A stretch of 64,000 nucleotides of DNA from Darksidea phi (taxonomy: Eukaryota > Ascomycota > Dothideomycetes > Pleosporales > Lentitheciaceae): positions 124,001 to 188,000 of the forward strand of contig JASJFT010000067.1 in assembly GCA_030770425.1 (NCBI GenBank), written 5' to 3'. Below the pieces are notes generated by a model, which saw only the letters and a program-made list of their open reading frames with translations, had not been told where the DNA came from and did no database searches. The position numbers and the translations under genes are program-made. Below, piece by piece: positions 1 to 11,145 of the stretch; the first letter of the stretch is position 1, and every line of letters starts with the position of its first letter.

Positions 1-249
1 CCGAGAGCGATTCTCTCCTCAGCCCTCAGCCAAGGCGACTGCATGCTCCCGAAGTAGCTCTCTTCGACATACCTTCCAAAACTGCTTACTCGCATCCTTT
101 CCACCCATTCTCTTTAGAATTTTCGCGCCACCTGGATGCTCATCCACAAAGGTATCCATTTTGTAAACATCGCTATCAATTATAATGTACAATCCCTTCT
201 CGACGTCGTTGTGTTCTGCGACTTGCTTCGTTGTAAATGTAGCGGACAT
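1..249 (-). CDS. Cytochrome b5-like heme-binding domain protein, partial
   Basis: The first exon runs from the ATG at 249 down to 73 and encodes a cytochrome b5 fold start, including the heme-ligand motif HPGG (residues about 38-41) followed by the typical GGKDAS.QFW stretch. A consensus donor (GTATGT) begins at position 72 directly after the FWK codons, so apparent coding sequence beyond that is intron and the second exon, with the second heme histidine, lies outside the window to the left. Cytochrome b5 domains carry electrons to desaturases, hydroxylases or reductases, or act as stand-alone small carriers. Whether this is a free b5 or the N-terminus of a larger enzyme cannot be seen. Family assignment is firm, specific role is unknown. 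Confidence 0.85.
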
Positions 250-280
250 TGTGGCAGGTATAAGCGGATCTTGTTCGCAA

Positions 281-306
281 AGGTCGGGTAAGGTCGGGTA
301 AGGTCG
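281..306. repeat. 10-bp tandem repeat, 2.6 copies
   Basis: The decamer AGGTCGGGTA is repeated perfectly twice and begins a third copy. It lies 32 bp upstream of the cytochrome b5 gene start codon, so it sits in that gene's promoter or 5' leader. Confidence 0.8.
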
Positions 307-1057
307 TGCTCGAGTCAGTAGGTGCGTGAGAGGTTGATGGGAGCTCTAGTGAGGTGGACGGTAGAGAGGTGCGTTAGCGGCGTGGTAGGAGAGGTGGTGG
401 GAGGAGCCTCCATTATGGGAGTCGCGAATGGTTATGCCGAGGTTGTTTCGCTACGCTTTGGTGTCATCGGCGTTTGCGGAGTTGTGATTGGCGAGGCCGC
501 GGTCAAGTGATTATTAACGTGATGTGTTCGGCAACTGATGCTTTCCCGAGCAAGTTTGTAATCTTCAGCTCCTTAAAGCTCCTAGAGGGACTCATATCTA
601 AATGTTTGCTTATGGAGCCGCTCGCTTTGCGGCTGGTAAGTAGCCGCTCTGGCATGACGTACGCGCTTGAGGAGCACCTTAACTCTCCCAAAGAGGTTGG
701 TTTCGTCGTACTCAGCACAGTCAGGCACGGTAACCTCAAGGGCAGCTACGACATATTTTCATTTCATTATAGAAACGTGCAAATTGTGCTGGTGCCGGTG
801 CTATCAGCCCACACCACTATTTCACCGCTGGTCTTGATTTGGAACCATCACTATCACAGCTTTTCATTGGTCAAACTCTAGATCCTGGGACTTCACTACA
901 GCTTCTTTTTTATTCACTGTCGCTCTATTACGTCTATGACGTTGCACAGCAACGCTGGGCGGCAACCCGCGCTCCGCTCAGCTCCATCGACATCTGCGCC
1001 CGCCCGCAGCTGCTCGTCACAAGCGCGCCCGACCTGTTTTGGCGATACTAGGGCAAC
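307..1057. other. Intergenic, no supported gene
   Basis: Between the divergent cytochrome b5 and F-box genes. Short overlapping open frames occur on both strands but none has a recognisable motif, splice structure or compositional coding signal. CT-rich sequence near 1000-1050 fits the F-box promoter. Confidence 0.6.
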
Positions 1058-2957
1058 ATGGCCTTTCCGAAGGCGATGCGAAATTCCAAATCGGCGAAGC
1101 CTCCAGCAATCGACAATTTGAACGATGACTGTCTGCGTCTCATCTTCGAACAAGTCTATCTTACACACCCCAGGAAGCTACTCACACTGAGCCGTGTCTC
1201 GCACAAATTCTACGGCTTTGCTGTCCCATGGATCTATCGAAAGATCAAGCTACATCTCTGCAAAGCACAGCATCTCCTGTTGCTTCGTCGTCTTGTGCGA
1301 CAAGGCTCCCATCTGCCTACATATATTCGAATGTTGAAGGTGGAAGCATCTAACCAGATGGAACTGTCAACGATTACCGACCTAATCGCGCTATTTGCTC
1401 TGTTGGCAAACATCGAGACGATCGAATGGGAGGGAATTGCCAATGTACCTTCTCGTATACTTAATACTCTCAGCAAATTTCCGAGTGCAACCATTTCGAT
1501 CCATGCCACAAGGATCGCGTCGCCGTTGGCGTCGATCCTAGGGTCGAGCCGTTGGTTGACTCTACGGCCGCTCGTCTCCCATCCTGTAGCGTCATCACAG
1601 CTTACAGAGTTCTGTTTCAAACCTACAGATGTCGAACAGTTCTACAACGGCTTCAAGCAGGATTTGGTTCGTATGATCACAAACAATCCTGCACTTACAA
1701 AACTCTGGATCAAGCCTCCTGCACTGGTGCGCATGCCCTTCCCTGAAATGACAAACGAATTCCGACGGGGTCAACTTCCACGCTTACGGATCCTGAAGAT
1801 GATGTCTTGCTATATCGAATTGTTCACAGTCGCAGAATTGTCCATTTGGGGCAACCGTGATGGTTGGAATGACTTGGAAATGCTAGCCATCCGTACTGAC
1901 CACCTATCAGCATTCATCCGGAGAATTCCCAAGTTGAAATCCTTGGTTCTGAGGCCTTCAGGTCCGTCTGACATGGACGAGCTGGAAGAATTTTTGTAAG
2001 TAACTCTGCGCGTACACATTGCTAGTGTGAAACAATAGGTATTGAGACTCTCTGGATGAACTTTACTAACTTTGAACCGTCAACACTAGGGATACCTCCG
2101 GCCCGGTATTCACATTACCAGCGTTGCGTAGTTTCGTCTATTGGAACGAATTCAGAGTCTCCATGCCTGGCAACAACAACCAGAACAATCGCCATGCTAT
2201 ACCTTTCAGACTGCTCAGGCTGATGCCCGAGCTTACTAGTCTTAACGTGTCGTATGGCTTCTTCGTTGGCCAACTTTCGACAGTGCTTGGGGGATTTGAA
2301 ACCCCCACCCCTGACGAAATACGGAACATTCGCCAGCATTGTCCTAACCTCCAATGCCTGACCATGGACACTGCTGTCACTAATCGTTGGTCCTTCAACT
2401 TATTGAACGAGTTGGCTCGATTTGAGCGACCGCTACACCTTAGGCTTGAGCTCCACTGCAGTAGCGGGGACACCGCCAAATCCTTTGTCAACTATCGGAA
2501 CTGTAGACATGCCTACGAATACATGATGTCGATACGAAAATCGATCCAACTACCGGTCGTGCTAGAGTCTTCGTCGGATGGCATCGAGTCAAAGTTTCGG
2601 GTCGAATTCAGCGTTGTCAAACCTTACAGGGACCTGATGCAAGCGGTATGGAACATTCCCAAATTTGAGTTTCGGGTTAATTCGCTCGGCTTTGTCTCCA
2701 AAAAGGACCATGTTACAGGCTTGAATATCTGGCCCTCATTTGAGGGAGTTTCGGACGAGGAGCTCGAGAAGATAAAGAAGCGGAAGGGAATGAAGTTACT
2801 TGCCGGATTGCCGTTGGTAGTGGTGAAGCCGAGATGGTGGTTCCAGGAGATGCTGTTATGGGAAAGGATGCATGACCAGGCTCAAAGGAGGAGGTTCAAT
2901 GCTAGTGCAATCAAGCACTTTGGAGAGATCTACACCCTTTACGACAGGGCAGAATAG
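1058..2957 (+). CDS. F-box protein
   Basis: Two exons, 1058-1995 and 2090-2957, joined across a 94-nt intron (GTAAGT donor, TACTAAC branch at about 2065, TAG acceptor) give a 601-aa protein. Residues about 20-65 look like a divergent F-box (LNDDCLRLIFEQVYL then a VSHKFYGFAVPWIYRKI segment), which in this family recruits a substrate to SCF ubiquitin ligase through Skp1. The remainder has leucine-spaced segments such as LPRLRILKMMSC and IPKLKSLVLRPS, resembling degenerate leucine-rich repeats typical of fungal F-box proteins. Substrate is unknown. The start is the first ATG of the frame, with a favourable CAACATGG context. The exact F-box boundaries are uncertain. Confidence 0.75.
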
Positions 2958-3547
2958 GTGGTCATGGTAGCGCGTCTCAGTGTTACATACGGCGCCTTTT
3001 AGATAGAGCTTTACGCACCTTTTGAGTAGCTTCTCCCACGGTCCTTTTCCGAAGCGAGTAAGTACTCTGGGCACATCAGAGTGCTTGGTAGAATGCCGTA
3101 GCAAACCGCACGACGCAGTGCCATTACTGTAACAAACGTGCAAACACCCCTCTGTATAGTTTGTCCGCAAGGTTTGCAACATGTTATCCAGACGTCTGGC
3201 TGCAGGATTCCTCAAACCACACCACAATGCTACGTCCCAAGCGACGATTTGGGTCACGCTTGAGGTGTCTTGTTCCGCGGTGTTCTATCTATCAAAGAAA
3301 TAACTCACTTCGCGTAAGACAAGTAAATTGATTCCCTACGAACTGTCTCGTAACAAGCACCACCGAAGGGTATAACATCAAATAACGCTCGCGACAGGCG
3401 GCGAAAAGGAAAAAAAAAAAAACCTTCAATCCACTACGCCCATCCATTCATCTCTTTACTTTACTTTACGCAACCCAGGTTATCCCGAAAAATCCACAAA
3501 TAGTCAACTATCCCATCCCATCACCACGCATCCCGCACCAACGAACA
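2958..3547. other. Intergenic, no supported gene
   Basis: 3' flank of the F-box gene and 5' flank of the low-complexity gene. It contains a run of 13 A at 3410-3422 and a CT-rich stretch about 3430-3480. No coding evidence. Confidence 0.6.
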
Positions 3548-4117
3548 ATGTGCCACACCCACCTCCAAACCCGCACCTCCTACAACTGGCTCCTCGAAAC
3601 CACCTACTCAAACTGCAGCCACGCCAAGGTGTATTATCTCGAGCCGCCTGCTTGTCCATTGCGGATGGAAACGAGGTATTAGCCAGAGGGGTGGTGCCGA
3701 GCTTGTACAGGGAGGATGGCGAGTCTGAGGAATTTGCTGGAGGTTGAGGGGGGGTGAGCTTGAAGAAGAAGAAGAAGAAGAAGAAGAAGAAGAAAGAAGA
3801 AGAAGAAGAAGAGGAGGAGGAGGAGGAGGAGGAGGAGGAGGAGGGACGAGGCAAGGTGGGAGGGCTACCTGGGGAGTGAAGAGGATGGATGTATATGGTG
3901 GGGGTAGCGAAGGCGGGTGCGAAAGGGGGGTGAGGACTCAGATGCAGAATATGTGTCTTCGTTGACGGACGACGAAGGCTATGAGTCTGACGACAGCGAC
4001 GGCGCAAAGCAATCAGGACCACCGCCCAAACGCTCAAAGCGCAGACTAAGCAGCGCACACAACATCGCCCAGCTCATCCAGCAAGAAGCCGCGCACAGAA
4101 AACGAGCATGTCGCTAG
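3548..4117 (+). CDS. Small hypothetical protein with low-complexity middle, structure unresolved
   Basis: An ATG at 3548 opens a plausible N-terminus starting MCHTHLQTRTSYNWLLE, rich in Cys and His, and the same frame from about 3925 to the stop at 4117 encodes an acidic then basic tail (DDEGYESDDSD, then PPPKRSKRRL and AHNIAQLIQQEA). The two ends are separated by in-frame stops inside and next to a purine triplet array at 3762-3843, so at least one intron (a candidate donor lies near 3674) must remove part of the middle, or the gene is broken. The C-terminal composition suggests a nuclear protein. I do not recognise the family and the exon structure is not determined. Confidence 0.35.
3762..3843. 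repeat. GAA/GGA purine triplet array
   Basis: A nearly pure run of GAA units (to about 3810, with one phase slip at about 3793) is followed by about ten GAG/GGA units. It reads as poly-Glu then Gly/Arg-rich peptide on the + strand and poly-Ser/poly-Phe on the - strand; such arrays expand and contract by slippage. Confidence 0.9.
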
Positions 4118-4427
4118 AGGCCATACACTTGCTGCCACACCACCAATCGAATATGGACCAGACCATCTTTGCAAAAATCAATAGCAATGCATTAACGCCT
4201 ACATAACCCAATCCGAACCAAAGAACAACTTCTAAAACCAAAAGGGGTATCCGAAGGCCTACATGATGATGATATGATGCATACATTATAAATCCTAGCC
4301 CTCGTAATGCCATACCTACGGATAAACAAATGTTCAAATGTATATAGGTTTGGTCCAGAAGAGAAGGGTCATGTGCAAAAACCAGTCGTAAGTTGTGCGT
4401 GCAATCAGACAGAAAGAAACAAGGTCT
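4118..4427. other. 3' flanks of convergent genes
   Basis: Separates the ends of the low-complexity gene and the coiled-coil gene. AT-rich with ATGATG repeats around 4263; no coding evidence. Confidence 0.6.
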
Positions 4428-6414
4428 TTACAAAGGATCCTGATTCTGAGCCCTTTGCTCTCCGTTGGCGTTTACGCCCCCAAACAATCCACCAAACCAT
4501 GATCCACGGTTGGCCGCTTTGCGCGCACGCATGGCCTCTTCTTCGTTTTGTACGAGACGTAGAGGACGCATCTGTTTGCCCCCCATTGTAGTGGTCTCAG
4601 TGCGGCGGGGCGGACTTGGCGTATCCACATGGCTCGTCTCACTCGTGCTCTTCGCATCCTCCTTCTCATCTTTCTCCTCCCTAATCGGCTGCCCGGAAGA
4701 AGGCACGCGCGACGAAGGATTGCTGTTGTTGTTACTGATGGGAATGCCGAAGAAAGAGTTGCGAGGAGAGACGAGCCCGGGTGAAGTCTGCCCCGGGGTG
4801 GCGGCGGGAGGAGGCGCGCGGAACATGTTTGTTACTACACTGGCAGCGCCGGGCACCTCGGAGGTGGAGCGGCGGTGGAATTGGTCACTTGTTGTACGCT
4901 GGGTTTGAGCGCGTTGAAGTGGGATGCTGGGCGCGGTCGTAGGGTCTTCGTTGAGAGAGGGCGCGGCAGCATAACTCATAGGGCGAGGCTTTCGGCCGGC
5001 ACTCATGGCTACTGACTTCGCACGCTGGAGGAAACCCTGAGCCTGGGGTTGATCATTCTCCTTCGCTGGAGGTGGCGGGGGAAGCTCCTTGTTTGTGTTC
5101 AGGGCGGTGCCTCCAGTAGCCTCGTCAAGGTCGTTGCCCAGGACAGATTCGAAGCCCTGGTGTGTAAGGAGACGACCGATAATTTTATTGATGTAGAGGG
5201 TCAAGGCCTTGTTTTGATCCTTCAGGTTGTTAACCTCGCCCTCCAGCTTGCGAATGACCTCCCCCTCTGCGCCCTCAGCAGACTCTAGCTCGTCGGCTAG
5301 GCTGTTCAGTGGGCCGTTGCGTGAAGGTGGCCGATCTTCGTGAGGTGACGATGGGCGCAGGAAGTCGCCGCGGCTCAGATCGCCGTTCAGTGTCTTCTCG
5401 CCGAGCAGAACTTGAAAGCTCTCGTTCTCCTCCATCAAGCGGGCGTTAGTCATGCGGGTCTCCATCAGCTGCTTCTCTAGTTCGTGCATGCGGCCACCGC
5501 CTGCATTCTCCATCTCCACCAGCTTGATTTGTACTTCGGCGAGTTCGAGGCGAAGGCCCTCGATGATCTTGTCTTTCTGGTGGATGAGCTTCGAGTGGTT
5601 GCGCGAGTCGCTGCGCTGGATCGACGAAGGCGGTGCAAACGAGCCAGTCGTTTCGAGGTTATGAGAAGAGCCGGTGCGAGAGGGACCGTTTCGGAAACTC
5701 GCTGTGTCAACTGTCAGCAGCAATTCGACAGGTGTGAGTCTAGTAGTGCAGCAACTTACGTGCTCGTGACACTTCGCTCCCCTCTCCATCGCTATTCGCG
5801 ACATTCTTGTTGGCCATGGCCTCCTTCAGTCGCTGAATTGTTGATTGTAGCTCGTCCTCGCGGGCTTGCGTGGACTCCTTTTCCTTCATCGACTGCGCAC
5901 GCTCTGCTTCGTAGATGGCTTCCAGTTCGCGTTGCTGCCGCGTGATCTCACGCTTCTCGTTCTCGAGTGCCTCCACCTTCTCTTCCTCTTCATGTGCGCG
6001 CTCCTCGAGCTTCGACTGCTCCATGAGCGCATCGTCCAGGCGCGAGTGGAGGACCTCAATCTGTTTCTGGCGCTCTTCTGCGCTTGTCTCTGCTTTCTGT
6101 AGCCGCTCCTTGAGGTCTGCCATGTATGCGGCGGCTTCGTCCCGGGCGTCGTCATCGAGACCATCGACCTGCGATGAACTCATGCTTAGACTCGAGGATG
6201 CGCCAGGCTTTCTGACGGCTGCGCGCGCTGAAACTGGAGTGCCATTTACGGCCGACCGTACCGACCGTGTCCTCGTCACGCCGTTTGTGCCGTTTGCCGA
6301 GGGAGTGGTCGAAGAGCGGCGGCTTGCTCCCGGAGACGGTGAGACTTTGGTAGTCTGGTCGCGGACTGGAGTGCCCGGGGGCGGCGGCGGCTTTCTCGCG
6401 GTAGCGGTTGACAT
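4428..6414 (-). CDS. Long coiled-coil protein with Ser/Pro-rich ends
   Basis: Exon 1 (6414-5760) and exon 2 (5701-4428) are joined over a 58-nt intron (GTAAGT...ACAG) to give 642 aa. The N-terminus is Pro/Ser/Thr-rich (about residues 1-70), followed by long heptad-type coiled coils (about 85-215 and 250-330, rich in Glu, Lys, Gln, Leu), a short helical block ending in TLYINKIIGRLL, then a disordered Ser/Pro-rich region and a C-terminal motif WFGGLFGG. Fungal relatives are often labelled M protein repeat protein purely because of the coiled coil. Expected to be a cytoskeletal or membrane-trafficking scaffold, but that is inference; no catalytic motif is visible. Confidence 0.8.
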
Positions 6415-8145
6415 GATGTCGTTGAGGCGCTTGTCGTGGAGCTTGTCGTAGAGCTTGTCGTGGAGCGTGCCCGTGGTGTTGGTTGAGCGCTGAAGCCGTG
6501 GCCAGGGACTCGGTGCTGGTTGGCTGCGGCAGTCGGGCTGATGTTTTGGAGACTGTCTCGGTCTTTATTTAGACCCTCGAGCGAGGTCGAGCGCTTTTCC
6601 CCACAGCGAAGGATGGCCGAAGACGTGGCTGTGAACTTGGCCGACGGTGATGTGCAGGCGGAGTTGTGGCGACGTTGGGAGGCGGAGGTGGGCTTGACCA
6701 AGTAAGAAGTGATCGGGGGTGTTTACGGGCACAGGAAAGCAACCGTTCATCGACAGTGTAACTGCGGCGTTTTCACACGGCCATGTTTCGCATAAAAGTA
6801 GTCTTATTTGTTGCCCTGCAGTAGGCCAAGCCCGCTCCGACCGTCCTCGCCGGGCAACCATACCCTGCCTCGTACCAACACAACACACTCTTCAGCCGCT
6901 GCTCTCTTCCCGTGCTACCTGAGAAAAGAGACATCGCTCGGACATCTTCCACCGTGTAAAATCCATCGAAAAGCGCGCACGAAAGCACCCCGTCTCAACA
7001 TGCTACGCCGCCGATAGCTCTGCTATATTGGGTGGCAACCCATGCATCTCGCCCGTAAGCCTGTGCGAGTGTTGCTCGTCTTAGACCAGCACCTTGTATG
7101 CCACGGGGCTTAGCGTCATAGTACGAAGGGAAAGAGCGGCGCACCGTTACGATGAAGATATCAAGTTGCTCCTTACTGGCGGCTTGTTGATTCTATTTTC
7201 TCTCCTGATGCTGTTTTCCCCTAGCTGATGGACCAAGGGGCTTCAGACTAATGAGCCGGTCTAAGTTCAACAAGGTTCCGCGGTCAATACTAAAATCATG
7301 ATCACGTGCCGTATAGTCTGCTAAAATTGGCCGTTGTCTATTTCCATGAGTATTGCATGGAAAAAAACAAAAGTGTTCCCGGATAACAATCCTGCGCTGG
7401 TTGGGAGCCTTCTAATGACGGAGCGTTGCATTGTTAGACCATTCGATTTGTATTTACGCTGCAATAAATCCATTCATGCTAGCAAATGTCTGGTAGTTTT
7501 TACAACACGGACGTCACCTGAATTCTATTATGTGGATAGGAGATCATGTTTTTAACCCTTCTATACTCGTCTTCCAACATACATTTCAGATGAAGCACAG
7601 AGATACCCTATATAAAACTTCGCACTCTATATGCTTTTCACAGATCACTATTTAGAAGAGAAAAAATATTCGTTATTGCATATCTGTGCGAAGGAAAGGG
7701 AAGGTATGGGGTGACCATAACAAAGATGACGTAGGTGCGGACATGCTGAGGGCTGTTGCTAGAATTCCTCGCTGGACATATTGACCAACAAACCGGAAAC
7801 GTGTACTGAACATCGTAAGGGGATGGGAGCAAAGGGCATGTGCGAAAAAATTACGACAATTGAAGGGTATCTGTAGCTAAGTCCAACGTGCTTTACGGCT
7901 TCATCCAACACAACCAAGCAAGCCAAGCTATCATCCAACGGCGTACCGATTTGTATCCAAATCGTCAAGAACACCAATCCTCTGCAGCAACCATCAAAAA
8001 CCTAATAATAGAAATCAGAGACCGTAAAAGTGGCCGTAATTTCGTATACGAGCAGATCGTTACTCGATGCGTCCTTCTTCAACGTGTCATCATAGTTACA
8101 TTCATCCATGTAGGGCGGCACGAGCCATTGCAGAATTCAACGCCA
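6415..8145. other. 1.7-kb intergenic region, no supported gene
   Basis: Promoter side of the coiled-coil gene and the 3' end of the patatin-like gene. From about 7140 to 8050 the DNA is AT-richer than the flanks and full of stops. Short open frames near 6520-6900 have no recognisable motif. Confidence 0.55.
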
Positions 8146-10082
8146 CTATCTTGAATATTCAGGTTTTCGTCCCCTATTCACGGCTGGCGGCGGTCCATCG
8201 GTATCAGGATACGGTAAGGGTGCTCCAGGTGGTGGTCGTGGTAGTGACGAAGAGGGTGGTGGAAGTGTAGGCGGACCCGTTAAGCCCCCCGGTCGCGTTT
8301 CGCCCTGAAGCGGTGTTTTGGGAGGTCTTGGTGGAGGACTGGATCTGGGCGATTCTTCGTAGCTTATTCTAGGAGAGCTCTGCGTTGAGCCGACATGAAA
8401 TTGTTCCCCGGAGCGACGATTGGGATTGCTCAACTCGCCTGAATGTCGGGGTGGAAGATCACCGGGTTGGAGATATTCGTCGGAGGAGATGACAGTGAAT
8501 TTCTCATTGTCTGAGGGAAGGCGGTAAGCTGGATGGGTGAGGTAAAAGGCGTCCTGAGGGTTGCCAGCATAGTACTCAGGGGCTACTTGTTCTGCCGGAA
8601 GCTCCACAGCGTTAGGTGACGCATCCGGGACTGTGGGCAGAGGACGCTCCCGCGAATATTTCGTAGGCACTCCGCTGTAAGGCGCTTCACCCTTCTCTGC
8701 TCTTTCCCATCTTATCTTGGCGCGATGTATCCTGGCCATTTTGGCCGCTGCGTCGAGAGATATGCTTTGTACTGTTGAGTCTGCCAAATACATGCGAGTA
8801 TTGGTGCTGATTTCTGCGAGGCGATTCCACTCATTCATGCCGAATTCACCCACTCCGACATTGACGTTTAGACGGTAGTAGTTCTCGGGGTTGACTTGTC
8901 GCTTCGCCAAATGATTTTTCATACTTTGATGCGTCCTTTCGCAGTCTTCGATCTTATTAATGAGTCGCCTTCTGGCTTCGGCAAAGTCGCCCATGCTGGT
9001 AGACACGAACCCTTCCCACCAGAGATGCTGCTGTTGGTTGGTGCCATCCGGACGTTTTCCGGTACCAATGCTGACGAACACGCCGACCTCACGCCCTGGC
9101 CACTCATTGCATACTGCTTCATCGAGAATCTGCGGGGCTGGATTGTACTTCCCGGCGCCTTCGTCTAAGAATAACGACTGACCAATCTGGATTGGCTTAA
9201 AGGCAAGGGCAGTGGCACACGTTGCGCGCCCAGCTTGCCATATCGTAGCGTTGGGTTCTATCGAGGTTTCTTTTCGCGAGTCATAGGAACGGAGGAGGAC
9301 TTGGCCACTATCGGCACTCTTAGTACCTTTGTAGACTGCGGTGACAGCACTACGACTGTTAGCAAGTAAACATCGCAAAAAAGAACATGCGCACAACTCA
9401 CGTTTTCGTACGCTCTTCCCTATTGTCGTAGAGTCGCGCATTTGGGTTTCCCCATTTTAACGCGGCTATTCGCATGTTTACGGGTGTTGTGCCAATCTGG
9501 CTGTACCTGCTCGCAGTGCTAGGACTCCTGCTCACACTAGACATTGCGCTGCCCGGCGTCATCGGTGTGCGAAAGTCGGCCGTAGAAGCCATGGCGTTCT
9601 CGCTGTCGTTTCCCTCGTCGTCGTAGATTGTATGTTCCCGAACACACTCCATGATGGCTTCTTCAAGTTTCGAAGCCTTGAACAGCGTCGACCTATATGG
9701 TATCCCCGCGAAAGTCTTATCAGTCTCAAACACCCGCTTCGTCATGCGCACGTATACATCTTTGCAGGTATCCAAGTCCAGCCGCAACCGGCCCAGCATG
9801 ATGGCGATCAAGCCGCCGGTGCCTGTCCCCGCGATGAGGTCGAAGTGGTCGCATGGCTTTGGTATCTCGTGTCGCTTCGGTGCCCTCCCTTCTATCTCGA
9901 CAAACGTCCTGTGCATAAGCTCTTGTAGGATGATGAGCATCGAGTACCCGCGCACACCCCCGCCATCTGCCCCGCGTCAGTGTCGGACATTCAAGGACAC
10001 GATGAAAAGACATACCTAGTGATAGGATGCGCAGGGGCGGACCCTTGGTGGTATCCTTCCGCCGGATTCCGTTGTTTGCCAT
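8146..10082 (-). CDS. Patatin-like protein with Ser-to-Gly change in the nucleophile motif
   Basis: Three exons, 10082-10016, 9966-9402 and 9355-8146, with 49- and 46-nt introns, give 613 aa. The patatin fold is clear: oxyanion-hole loop DGGGVRGY at the exon 1/2 joint, then DLIAGTGTGGLIAIMLGRL where the usual G-x-S-x-G nucleophile elbow should be, and later FLDEGAGKYNP where the catalytic Asp loop (normally DGG or DGA) lies. The position of the nucleophilic Ser is Gly (codon GGC), while the Asp is present. The last 200 residues are Pro/Ser-rich and probably disordered. Active family members are phospholipases A/acyl hydrolases, and in fungi the domain also serves as an effector in NLR-type proteins. 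This copy is likely catalytically dead or altered, which is inference from one residue. Confidence 0.85.
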
Positions 10083-11145
10083 AATGTAGAGAGCAGCAGT
10101 AGTGACTGTGGAAGACTAGGTGACTAGTATGAAGGCTGCGCACCCTGTGGACTTAGACTAGGTCAGACGCCGCGAGGTGGCCGCGTGGAGGAGTCCGTCC
10201 TAGACAACGGCGCGGTTTGGCCGAGTAAAAACCTTCAGCTCGCTGGGTGAATAATGGGGGCAAATGTCCGCGTAATGTTTGGGTTGCAGTGCTAGCTGAG
10301 GCTTGATTAGGTAGCTGAGAAGCTGACTGGGCACCTTTGATTGCGCGCGCGCCTGGAAGCGCTCAGCAAAAACTGGTTGGGTAGGGAAAGTCGCGGGAAG
10401 CATGGAGTGAAGTGCGGGCTCGTAGTTGCACATGAGCACGTCTTTAGGCTCTTGAAAGGCTTGCCTCTCACATTTGGCATGTTCACCCATGACGGCGCCG
10501 GTTGGCCCTGTCTTCTGACGTAGCGCAGCGGGCTCAAGTGCGGCTTGGCGTGGTCGGCAGGGAACGGGCGAGAAACGTAATCCGGCACAGCCACACCGTC
10601 CCAACCAACGGCAGCCCGCCCTACACCACCTCTGTCTTTCTATCCAGGATGCGACTCTCACGAGAGCCCGCTTTCTGGCCGCAATTCGAGCGTGCGGCGA
10701 GAGATCTCCACCCCTGCAGCGGCTGCATGCTGGCCCGCTCTCGCCTTCAGGAACCCGGGTCTTGTCGAACCCATCCAAAGACCCAATCAACCTTGCGCAC
10801 TTCACTTCGGATGTTCATCTCGCGAAGATCGTTGTCGGGCTCTCCGATGGAACGAATTTCATGCTCATCCGACATGCTACCGATGGAAGAAGAGAACGAG
10901 TCGCACTTGGAGTTGCTAAATGTCGTCTGTTACATGCATACATTACTCATTGTGCTTATACGCGACCCCGCTTCCAGAGCGCGGAATCCGTACCGTGCCT
11001 TAGTAACTACCCTGGCTTCTTATCATGTATCGCTTTTGAGCAGAAGACTGCCGACCGATAACGAGCTCTATCACTCTCCGTGGAGCACACCGACTTACAC
11101 TTCTTCGTCTTCCGCTCTGTTTTCGTGACTTCCCTTTCGTTCGTC
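10083..11145. other. Divergent promoter region, no supported gene
   Basis: Lies between the starts of the patatin-like and MOSC genes. Open frames of 60-200 codons overlap on both strands but lack motifs, consistent splice sites or family resemblance. Confidence 0.55.

Noticed and set aside
3504..4058. Minus-strand frame with poly-Ser and poly-Phe
   Set aside because: Produced entirely by the GAA/GGA triplet array read in reverse.
7303..7308. Additional CACGTG copies (also near 18301, 37784, 54014, 55624)
   Set aside because: Isolated copies at about the frequency expected by chance; no target gene context.
10200..10805. 201-codon minus-strand frame upstream of the patatin-like gene
   Set aside because: Cys/Arg-rich mixed composition, overlapped by several other frames on both strands; likely chance in GC-rich DNA.
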